A stretch of DNA of 64,000 nucleotides from Polaribacter dokdonensis (GTDB taxonomy: Bacteria > Bacteroidota > Bacteroidia > Flavobacteriales > Flavobacteriaceae), in assembly GCF_024362345.1 (NCBI RefSeq), contig NZ_CP101505.1, positions 702,001 through 766,000 of the forward strand. The letters are read 5' to 3'. The notes beneath the pieces are model-generated. The model made no database searches and had not been told where the DNA came from. It worked only from the letters and a program-made list of their open reading frames with translations. Positions within the stretch are counted from its first letter, which is position 1. Each line of letters opens with the position of its first letter. A program made the position numbers and the translations under genes. Of this stretch, positions 57,901 to 64,000 are shown piece after piece.

Positions 57901-59368
57901 CTTCTGATGATAAATCTGCTAAACCCTTAAAGTCCATTTTAAAGTTTGTATCATCTATAGATAAATCTCCATCAAACTTATTGTTTTGATATTGTCCATT
58001 AGCTAAAATATTTGTGTAGATATAGTCTTTAAATTCAAACTCAGATATTTCTCCTATAAACCTTGTATCTATATTTTCTAATTGAAAACCACTTCCATCT
58101 ACATCTCCTTGTAATGAAATAATACCAAATAAAGGATCATTAAAAAACACTCCAATATCAAACTGTTGTAACTCTATATCTCCATCATAAACTGCAAAAT
58201 CAATATTATCTATATTGGTAATCTGTAAATCTGCAATGGCGCCTCCAATATCTGATTTCACATCAATTGTAGCTTGCATTTGATCTGGAGTAACTTTTAC
58301 TCTACCTTTAACAGTAAATTGTCCTAGTTTGCTAAAATCTGAAGGCACATTTTTACCTAATACATTAGGCAGAATTCTTTTTAGCTCATTGTAAGTGGCT
58401 GTTAAATTATCTAAATCTCCCTCAAAAATAAAACCTCTTTCTACATCTACAGCATTTACAAAAGTTAAATCGCCATTAATGTACAAGCCTCTATTATTGG
58501 CAAGATTTAAATTCTTAAGTTCAAAGTTATTTAGCTTACCATTAAAAACACCTTTAAAATCTACAATATCATTACTGCTTAACTCATTGTAAAATTTTTT
58601 TATGTCTTTAATTGCTATTTTACTATCACTAAAATTGGCATCAATTTGAACTTTATTTACAAAATCTGCTAAATCTTCTCTTTCGTAACTAAAGATGATA
58701 TCCCCTTTAATATTAGTTTTTTCAGTTTGTAGAGTTGTATTAAAAAACTCCATTTTAGTTTTAGAGTAGGTGAAATCTGTTGTTAAATTAGAAACTTCTA
58801 AGTTGTTCATATCAACAAAATACAATCCTCTAATATCTGATGAAAAATCTGGACCAATAATAGACAAGTTTTGTAGATTACCTCCTGCATTGGTTACAGA
58901 GTAATTGAGTGAATCTTGTTTATTGGCATCAATAATCTTAAAATCTAAATTATCTACATAAACATTTTCTGACTTTAATATAAATGGGTTTAAAGAATCT
59001 TGCTCTGTGCCATCATCAAAAGAATCAATAAAAATAGACATATTATCATCCTCTTCACCCTTGTAAGTTTTCATGTAATAATAAGCGTCTTCTAAATAAA
59101 TTGGTCCTAGCAAAACCTCTTTATTTAAAACTTTGTTTGCATTAAGAATTGAAGTACTTAATTTATCTACAAAAATTAAAGTGTCTTTATGATGATCTCT
59201 AATTTTTACACCTCTAAATCTAACACTTCCCAAAAGCGAAAAATCGACTTTTTCTATGGTTAAATCTGTACCAAAATCATCATTAATTCTTTTGGAGAAA
59301 TAATTACCTAATTTTGTTTGTACTGGAGAAATAGAAAGTAAAATACTTAACAACAGCAAAAAGAGCAC
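54962..59368 (-). CDS. second TamB-like translocation/assembly protein
   Basis: The protein (1468 residues from the GTG at 59368) has an N-terminal hydrophobic anchor (LFLLLLSILLS), AsmA-like beta repeats and the TamB C-terminal domain (about 1090-1400: GRFDMFGDYTIDTGVYDFKYG, GGTVSWNGNPYEADLDVTAIYK). It differs clearly from the tamL-linked copy. The start is uncertain. The frame stays open for 17 more codons to 59419 (ISKKILKVLGYFV), giving the positive charges expected before the anchor, but offers only ATT or other rare codons and no ATG. There is no TamL-like gene beside it. It is divergent from tsaD across 210 bp that hold no gene. Confidence 0.88.
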   Translation of the reverse strand: MLFLLLLSILLSISPVQTKLGNYFSKRINDDFGTDLTIEKVDFSLLGSVRFRGVKIRDHHKDTLIFVDKLSTSILNANKVLNKEVLLGPIYLEDAYYYMKTYKGEEDDNMSIFIDSFDDGTEQDSLNPFILKSENVYVDNLDFKIIDANKQDSLNYSVTNAGGNLQNLSIIGPDFSSDIRGLYFVDMNNLEVSNLTTDFTYSKTKMEFFNTTLQTEKTNIKGDIIFSYEREDLADFVNKVQIDANFSDSKIAIKDIKKFYNELSSNDIVDFKGVFNGKLNNFELKNLNLANNRGLYINGDLTFVNAVDVERGFIFEGDLDNLTATYNELKRILPNVLGKNVPSDFSKLGQFTVKGRVKVTPDQMQATIDVKSDIGGAIADLQITNIDNIDFAVYDGDIELQQFDIGVFFNDPLFGIISLQGDVDGSGFQLENIDTRFIGEISEFEFKDYIYTNILANGQYQNNKFDGDLSIDDTNFKMDFKGLADLSSEVNKFDFLSEIKYLNLKETNLFTRDSTAQLKGFIALDVEGNTLDDIIGNATFTDVFYTNEKEEFSFKEFNVSSSVKDSIKKIQVTSKDIANGYISGKFTFSEVPNVAQNALGSIYTNYEPYPVAPNQYVDFNFTIYNQIVSVFYPEISIDDNTKIRGKIQSNKDQLRLTFSSPKIDIYGNELKDVLLRTDNQNPLYNSHLTASEVNTKYYNVSKLNLLNRTQNDTLFFKSEFNGGPQDKENFNLDFFYTINENQKSVVGFEKSTFVFKNTVWNINPDEQNTDKIVFDLKNNEFNFSQFKLVSGEQKVEFTGSILGETEKTLLADLTKVKLQSFMPEIDSLTLKGNVTGNIDFVQANNIYTPEATLVIKDFEVNDFKQGELALNVVGDNSYDKYKVDLSIKNEKVKSIAATGNLDFSGKRPLIDLQVFLEDYNLKAFSPLGADVISSMRGLVSGDFYLRGFLRNPDMEGTLRLHNAGLKFPYLNVDLDFDGLSTITLSEQSFIFENIQLLDSKYKTEGVLLGNITHQNFEQWFLDLEIVTDNLLVLDTENTEEALYYGTAFIDGSASITGLTDQLDITVNAETNANTKFVVPLKDIETVDSYQLIHFKTDKMDTEERQRKLAQEAIKGLSLNINLDVTKDAEAQVVIDEVNGSQLTGRGTGNLEIVINTRGRFDMFGDYTIDTGVYDFKYGGIINKPFIIQKGGTVSWNGNPYEADLDVTAIYKAKANPAVLLQNFNSNRKEEIDLVTRITGDLFNSKQELDIQLTNVDPTIASELEFVLNDNNINEKTTQFISLLAFGTFRNPEKVSFDVNNTLTGTASSAIATAFSSILNSPDSKFQLGVDYQQGDQGNSIDRLNIDNQVDVSVSTQVSDRVIINGKVGVPVGAQTQSSVVGEVKVEVLLNQEGNFRGVIFNRQNEIQYSQQEEGYTQGVGLSYQVNFNTLSELLAKIGLKKKSVKKKPEIKKDTILVPKNNLINFEGN

Positions 59369-59578
59369 AAAGTACCCCAGAACTTTTAGAATTTTTTTGC
59401 TGATATTTTTAATAACAATTTATTTTAAAAAGTAACTAACTACCTAAGTATAATACATATTTAAGCTACTTATTACAAAGAACGTGCAAATTTAACAAAG
59501 AATTAAATTTCTATTCCTAAAAAATAAAGCACTCTTAAAAATATACTTAATTTTGCATTGGCTTAACGTAAATTTTAA

Positions 59579-60604
59579 ATGGACAAACCAACTTATATTT
59601 TAGCAATAGAATCTTCTTGTGATGACACAAGTGCTTCTGTAATGTGCAATGCAAAAGTGTTGAGCAATGTTGTTGCAAACCAAGAAGTGCATTCTAAATA
59701 TGGAGGAGTTGTACCAGAATTGGCTTCTAGAGCTCATCAACAAAATATTGTTCCTGTTGTACAACAAGCTTTGGCGCAAGCTAAAATTACAAAAAACGAT
59801 TTATCTGCAATAGCATTTACTAAAGGACCAGGTTTAATGGGTTCTTTATTGGTAGGTACTTCTTTTGCAAAATCTATGGCTCTTGGGTTGAATATTCCTT
59901 TGTTAGATGTTAACCATATGCAAGCACATATTTTAGCACATTTTATTGATGAAGAAGGCTCTAAGAAACCTAATTTTCCATTTATATGTTTAACCATTAG
60001 TGGAGGACACACCCAAATTGTAAAAGTCTCTAATTATTTTGATATGGAAATATTAGGAGAAACTATTGATGATGCAGTTGGTGAAGCTTTTGATAAATCT
60101 GCTAAAATTTTAGGATTACCTTATCCTGGAGGTCCTTTAATCGATAAATATGCTCAGTTAGGCAATCCAAAAGCATATTCTTTTACCAAACCTAAAGTGG
60201 GTGATTTAGACTTTAGTTTTAGTGGTTTAAAAACAGGAATTCTATATTTTATTCAAAAACAACAAAGAATCAACCCTAATTTTATTGAAGAAAATTTAAA
60301 TGATATTTGTGCATCTATTCAGCATACAATTGTAGAAATTTTGATGGATAAATTAAAAAATGCAGTAAAACAAACAGGAATAAAAGAAATTGCAATTGCT
60401 GGTGGAGTTTCTGCAAACTCAGAAATTAGGAAAAGATTAATAAATGCAGAAAAACACTTTGGTTGGCCTACCTATATCCCTAAGTTTGAATACACCACAG
60501 ATAATGCTGCAATGATTGGTATTACAGGTTACCTAAAATACATCAGTAATATGCATGCAGACATAAATGTTACTGCAAAAGCAAGGTTAAAAGTAACAGA
60601 GTAA
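59579..60604 (+). CDS. tsaD: tRNA N6-adenosine threonylcarbamoyltransferase
   Basis: The 341-residue enzyme makes t6A37 in tRNAs that read ANN codons. It has the ASKHA fold with ESSCDDTSASV at the start, the metal ligands in NHMQAHILAH, LTISGGHTQ, and AIAGGVSANSEIR near the C-terminus. The length is standard. The following LTA-synthase-like gene begins 4 bp after the stop, so the two are co-transcribed. Confidence 0.97.
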   Translation: MDKPTYILAIESSCDDTSASVMCNAKVLSNVVANQEVHSKYGGVVPELASRAHQQNIVPVVQQALAQAKITKNDLSAIAFTKGPGLMGSLLVGTSFAKSMALGLNIPLLDVNHMQAHILAHFIDEEGSKKPNFPFICLTISGGHTQIVKVSNYFDMEILGETIDDAVGEAFDKSAKILGLPYPGGPLIDKYAQLGNPKAYSFTKPKVGDLDFSFSGLKTGILYFIQKQQRINPNFIEENLNDICASIQHTIVEILMDKLKNAVKQTGIKEIAIAGGVSANSEIRKRLINAEKHFGWPTYIPKFEYTTDNAAMIGITGYLKYISNMHADINVTAKARLKVTE

Positions 60605-60608
60605 TTTT

Positions 60609-62462
60609 ATGAAAACTGTAATAAACAGATTAGTTTTTAACGTAAAATACTTCCTTTTTTGGTTGCTCTATTTTATAGTGGCAAGAGCTATTTTCTTAAG
60701 TTATTATTTTGATCAAACTCTAGAATTACCTCTAAGTACTATTGCAGAAACGTTTTTGTATGGTTTACGATTAGATGCTTCCTTTTCTGCTTACATTTCT
60801 CTATTGCCTTTTTTACTCATATTGTTTTCTGTTTTTTTATCGGCAAAACCTATTTTAAAGTTCATAAAAGTTTATACCAATCTTGTAATTGTAGCTACTA
60901 CTCTACTATTATTTATAGATGCTGGTTTATACAAAGCTTGGGGAATTCGATTGGATTCTACCTTGTTAGATTATTTAAACACACCAGAATTAATGATTTC
61001 TTCTGCATCTACTAGTCAGTTGATTGTTGGTGTTCTATTTTGGTTTATCATTTCTTTTCTATTTATAAAACTTTACCAAAAACTTGATAAAAAATTTCAA
61101 AAAACCATAACTAATGGGCATTTTTCTGAAGTTTTGATTTCATTATTTTTATTCGCTTTTTTAATTTTACCTATTAGAGGTGGCTTACAAACTATACCTA
61201 TTAATCAAAGTAATGTATATTTTTCCAAGATTATGTTTGCTAACCATGCAGCATTAAATTACATGTGGAATTTTGCAAATACCGTAAATCATAAAGAAGA
61301 TGATGGTAATCCTTATAAAGTATTTGAAACTGAAGTTGCTACAAAAATCATTAAAAACACAAGAAATGAGCTGTTACAATCTAATTATGACAGTATTCTA
61401 ACCACAACAAAACCAAATGTTATTCTTATTATTTGGGAAAGTTTATCTGCAAAAGTAGTTGGTTCTTTAGGTGGTGAAAAAGGAGTTACACCTAATTTAA
61501 ATAAGCTCTCTAAAGAGGGTATTTTGTTTACCAATTTTTATTCAAATGGAGACAGAACTGATAAAGGTATACCTGCAATGCTAAGTGGTTATTTTCCACA
61601 ACCTGTTAAGAAAATAATGCGAATGCCTAATAAAAGTAGAAGCTTACCCATGTTGCCAATGGAAATGAAAAAATTGGGTTATGAATCTTCTTTCTATTAT
61701 GGAGGAGATTTAAACTTTGGTAATATGAATACTTATTTATTAAATGCTGGTATAGATAATTTTGTTGATGGCAGCTATTTTGATACTAAAGACTGGAATT
61801 CAAAATGGGGTGCTTATGATGACGTTTTCATGAAGAAATTTGCTGATGATTTATCTAAAACTCCAAAAGAGCCTTTCTTTAAAATTGCGCTTACATTATC
61901 TAGCCATGAACCTTACGAAATAAAAGGTGAATATAAATTTGGTAAAAACGGTACAGACAATTTATACAGAAGTGCTCATTTTTATACTGATAAAACTATT
62001 GGTGATTTTATTGCTTTTGCAAAAAAACAAGAATGGTATAAAAACACATTAATAGTAATTATGTCAGATCATGGACATAGTTCTCCAAAACACGAAGGTG
62101 AGTTTTTTGCGCCAATTAAATTTCAAATTCCTATGTTGTGGTTGGGAGGAGCTATTAATCCAAACATTAAAGAAGTTGATGTAATTTCGAGTCAAGTAGA
62201 TTTTTCATATACTTTATTGGATCTTTTAAAAGGAGATAATAGCAGGTTTGTTTTTGGTAAAAATTTATTCAATACGTCTAATAAGCAATATGCTTATTAT
62301 TCATTCAACAAAGGCTTTGGTTTGGTTTCTAAAGAAGGCAATTACCTTTATGATTACATTAAAAAAGAAAGTATCACTGCATCAGGTTCTACAACTTATT
62401 TAGATTCTTTAGGTAAAGCAATTACACAAGATGCTTACAATGACTTTTTGAACAGAAAGTAA
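60609..62462 (+). CDS. LTA synthase-family phosphotransferase (sulfatase fold)
   Basis: Five N-terminal membrane spans (to about residue 200) precede an extracytoplasmic sulfatase-like domain. The metal/nucleophile set is visible: E277 in IWESLS, T317 in NGDRTDKGIP and the later MSDHGHS. In Gram-positive bacteria the family polymerises glycerol phosphate. In Gram-negative bacteria relatives transfer phosphoglycerol or phosphoethanolamine to envelope glycans or lipids. That second role is likely here because the organism is diderm, but the substrate is unknown. Confidence 0.9.
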   Translation: MKTVINRLVFNVKYFLFWLLYFIVARAIFLSYYFDQTLELPLSTIAETFLYGLRLDASFSAYISLLPFLLILFSVFLSAKPILKFIKVYTNLVIVATTLLLFIDAGLYKAWGIRLDSTLLDYLNTPELMISSASTSQLIVGVLFWFIISFLFIKLYQKLDKKFQKTITNGHFSEVLISLFLFAFLILPIRGGLQTIPINQSNVYFSKIMFANHAALNYMWNFANTVNHKEDDGNPYKVFETEVATKIIKNTRNELLQSNYDSILTTTKPNVILIIWESLSAKVVGSLGGEKGVTPNLNKLSKEGILFTNFYSNGDRTDKGIPAMLSGYFPQPVKKIMRMPNKSRSLPMLPMEMKKLGYESSFYYGGDLNFGNMNTYLLNAGIDNFVDGSYFDTKDWNSKWGAYDDVFMKKFADDLSKTPKEPFFKIALTLSSHEPYEIKGEYKFGKNGTDNLYRSAHFYTDKTIGDFIAFAKKQEWYKNTLIVIMSDHGHSSPKHEGEFFAPIKFQIPMLWLGGAINPNIKEVDVISSQVDFSYTLLDLLKGDNSRFVFGKNLFNTSNKQYAYYSFNKGFGLVSKEGNYLYDYIKKESITASGSTTYLDSLGKAITQDAYNDFLNRK

Positions 62463-62870
62463 TTACTTTTTATTTAAATATTCTTCTATATCTGCAATAT
62501 GATGTTGTAATGCTTCAGTAGAAATTTGAATTTCTCTAATTAAGAAAACGAGTGACATCAACAACAAAATTAAACCCAAACCAAAAGCATAAGCTGCAAC
62601 AATGTAAAAATTGATGTAAATTAAAAACATTGTAAGCACACAGAATAACAAGCTAGTAATTCCGAAAATCTGCATCCATCTTGTTAGATTTAACCGAACT
62701 TTTAAGTTTTGAATTTGTCTTAATAAAGAATCGTCTTTCTCTTTTAAATATTTATCATGCAAATTTCGAATTACAGCTGCATAAGCTAAAAATCGATTTG
62801 TATACGCTAACATGATTAATGAAATTGCAGAAAATAATAAAGCTGGTGTTGTTAGAGATAGTTCTTCCAT
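62463..62870 (-). CDS. DUF2721 family membrane protein
   Basis: The 135-residue protein has three hydrophobic spans. The family phrase TTPALLFSAISLIMLAYTNRFLAY is visible at the N-terminus, and RNLHDKYLKEKDDSLLRQIQNLKVR follows. I use ATG 62870, which begins MEELSLTTPA. An upstream ATG at 62903 would add 11 residues without family likeness. The stop directly abuts that of the convergent LTA-synthase-like gene. The function is unknown. Confidence 0.82.
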   Translation of the reverse strand: MEELSLTTPALLFSAISLIMLAYTNRFLAYAAVIRNLHDKYLKEKDDSLLRQIQNLKVRLNLTRWMQIFGITSLLFCVLTMFLIYINFYIVAAYAFGLGLILLLMSLVFLIREIQISTEALQHHIADIEEYLNKK

Positions 62871-62968
62871 AATTTCAAATGTAGATATTTTTACCAAATG
62901 CATTCATAATTAATTTGATAGTATTAAATAGGATTAGTAAATACATATACTTTTGAAAAAAACTAATC

Positions 62969-63730
62969 ATGGAAACTATAAGAAAAATCGGAATTATAAC
63001 TAAAGGGTTCATTTATTCCCTAGTTGGTATATTAACTTTTTTAGCTGCCATTAATTACGGAGGTCAGGTATCAGGTAAAAATAAAGTTATAGGTTTTTTA
63101 GAACAACAAACTTTTGGTCAAACCTTGGTAATTATAATCGCTTCTGGATTGCTTTTGTATGCTTTATGGAGATTTTACTCAGCTTTTTTAGATGGTAAAA
63201 ATGAAGGTTCAGATAAAAAAGGAATTTTAAAAAGAATAGGATATTTCATCAGTGGAGCAATTTATACCTTATTATCAATTTCTATTTTTACAAAAACGTC
63301 AAACTCATCAAATAGTAGCAGAACTGAAGCTACTGAAATGCTTATTGATAATGAAGCAGGAATCATTCTACTTTATGTTATTGGCATCATTTTATTTTTA
63401 GTTGGAATTTATCAGTTTTATAAGGGATACAGCAATAAATTTTTAAAAGAGATTGAAAACACTGGGAAAGTAGAATCAAAAAATATTCTCAAAAAATCTG
63501 GTAAATATGGGCTTATTGCAAGAGGAATTTCTTTCGGAATTTTTGGCTTTTTTGTGGTAGTTGCAGCAAGTCAAAAAAATGCAGAAGCAATAAAAGGTTT
63601 AGAAGGTATGTTTAATTACCTACAATCATATAAATGGGGTAATATTTTAATGGGATTAATGGCTGTTGGATTTTTTGCATATGGTATTTACCAATATTTC
63701 TTGGCAAGATATAGTTCTTTGTATTCATAG
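62969..63730 (+). CDS. DUF1206 family membrane protein
   Basis: The 253-residue protein has six membrane spans arranged as three repeats. Each begins with a basic segment plus G-x-[IF]-[TS]-x-G (IGIITKGFIYSLVGI, IGYFISGAIYTLLSI, YGLIARGISFGIFGF). This three-fold repeat is the DUF1206 signature. The function is unknown. It is a single gene, followed after 21 bp by a dipeptidase gene on the same strand. Confidence 0.9.
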   Translation: METIRKIGIITKGFIYSLVGILTFLAAINYGGQVSGKNKVIGFLEQQTFGQTLVIIIASGLLLYALWRFYSAFLDGKNEGSDKKGILKRIGYFISGAIYTLLSISIFTKTSNSSNSSRTEATEMLIDNEAGIILLYVIGIILFLVGIYQFYKGYSNKFLKEIENTGKVESKNILKKSGKYGLIARGISFGIFGFFVVVAASQKNAEAIKGLEGMFNYLQSYKWGNILMGLMAVGFFAYGIYQYFLARYSSLYS

Positions 63731-63751
63731 GGAATTATTACATTTGTTACT

Positions 63752-64000
63752 ATGATAAAAAAGATTTGCTTCATCCTGTTACTTTATTCTACCAGCTATT
63801 TTAGTCAAGATTTAGCAAAAGGTTTCATATACTTATCAGATATAGATTCATCAATTCAATCAGAATTACGATATTATTCTAACAATAATTTTATTGGCAA
63901 ACCTATAGATGGTTATAAAAATGATTGTGTAATTCTAACTAAACAAACAGCTTTAGCATTAAAAAAAATACAAACTGAATTAAAAAAACAAGGGCTAAGT
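63752..64000 (+). CDS. D-alanyl-D-alanine dipeptidase (VanX-like, peptidase M15D), 5' part
   Basis: The first 83 codons are present and the gene runs off the window. A signal peptide (KKICFILLLYSTSYFSQ) precedes YLSDIDSSIQSELRYYSNNNF and KQTALALKKIQTELK, the N-terminal pattern of M15D dipeptidases. The zinc and catalytic residues lie beyond the window. A periplasmic role in peptidoglycan turnover is inferred. Confidence 0.82.
   Translation, partial: MIKKICFILLLYSTSYFSQDLAKGFIYLSDIDSSIQSELRYYSNNNFIGKPIDGYKNDCVILTKQTALALKKIQTELKKQGLS

Noticed and set aside
59420..59578. Possible small gene or RNA in the tamB2-tsaD intergenic region
   Set aside because: No frame with a credible start, no strong hairpin and no repeat was seen.

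Overview
The window is AT-rich DNA from a member of the Bacteroidota, most likely a marine Flavobacteriaceae of the Polaribacter/Tenacibaculum type. The evidence is a type IX secretion (T9SS) C-terminal sorting domain, promoters of the Bacteroidetes form TAnnTTTG, no Shine-Dalgarno sequences, a fused ccoN-ccoO cbb3 oxidase gene, menaquinone genes, a lipidated TamA-like protein (TamL) with TamB, and an LptD-type LPS assembly protein. No tRNA, rRNA, CRISPR array, insertion sequence or prophage was seen.

Layout. 1-1021: end of mnmE and a small unknown gene. 1076-13017: an envelope glycan or exopolysaccharide locus with a receiver-glycosyltransferase fusion, a large GT-C-like membrane protein, a secreted Ig-like protein, a membrane-anchored GH5 glycosidase, a GT4 glycosyltransferase, a Wzx/PelG-like flippase and a TPR plus beta-barrel outer membrane protein. 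13124-15571: a T9SS-exported DUF4114 protein interrupted by an in-frame UGA. 15804-18779: a nitric-oxide signalling operon (receiver, H-NOX, histidine kinase, HPt). 18897-24921: cbb3 oxidase operon ccoS-ccoNO-ccoQ-ccoP-ccoG-ccoH-safE. 25075-25986: three tandem paralogous genes for about 40-residue single-span membrane proteins, each with its own promoter. 26057-30586: hemN, the copper ATPase ccoI and a divergent Fnr-type regulator. 30589-37911: tamL-tamB. 38707-45215: menaquinone genes (menA, menC, menE) mixed with PH-domain, SRPBCC and CPBP genes. 45234-49536: an HdrC/HdrB-like pair, an MCE protein and an amidase. 49626-52316: lptD. 52357-54819: ridA, gapA, pfkA. 54962-59368: a second TamB-like giant. 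59579-64000: tsaD, an LTA-synthase-like protein, DUF2721, DUF1206 and the start of a D-Ala-D-Ala dipeptidase.

How parts may work together. The two most interesting observations are these. (1) Five promoters (REC-GT2, GT4, flippase, DUF4114/T9SS protein, H-NOX operon) carry tandem AGAYGAA-like half-sites 21-22 bp apart. The copies sit at about -43 to -75, or exactly one repeat unit further out, from a TAnnTTTG-like -7 element. This suggests one LytTR-like regulator controls glycan production, a surface protein and NO sensing. The separate HPt and single-domain receiver could also pass phosphate to the receiver domain of the glycosyltransferase. (2) Three tandem small membrane proteins, not previously known to me, lie between ccoI-hemN and ccoS. 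Their alignment is rich in synonymous differences. Fnr-like boxes stand at class II distance from the ccoS and ccoI promoters, matching the adjacent Fnr-family gene.
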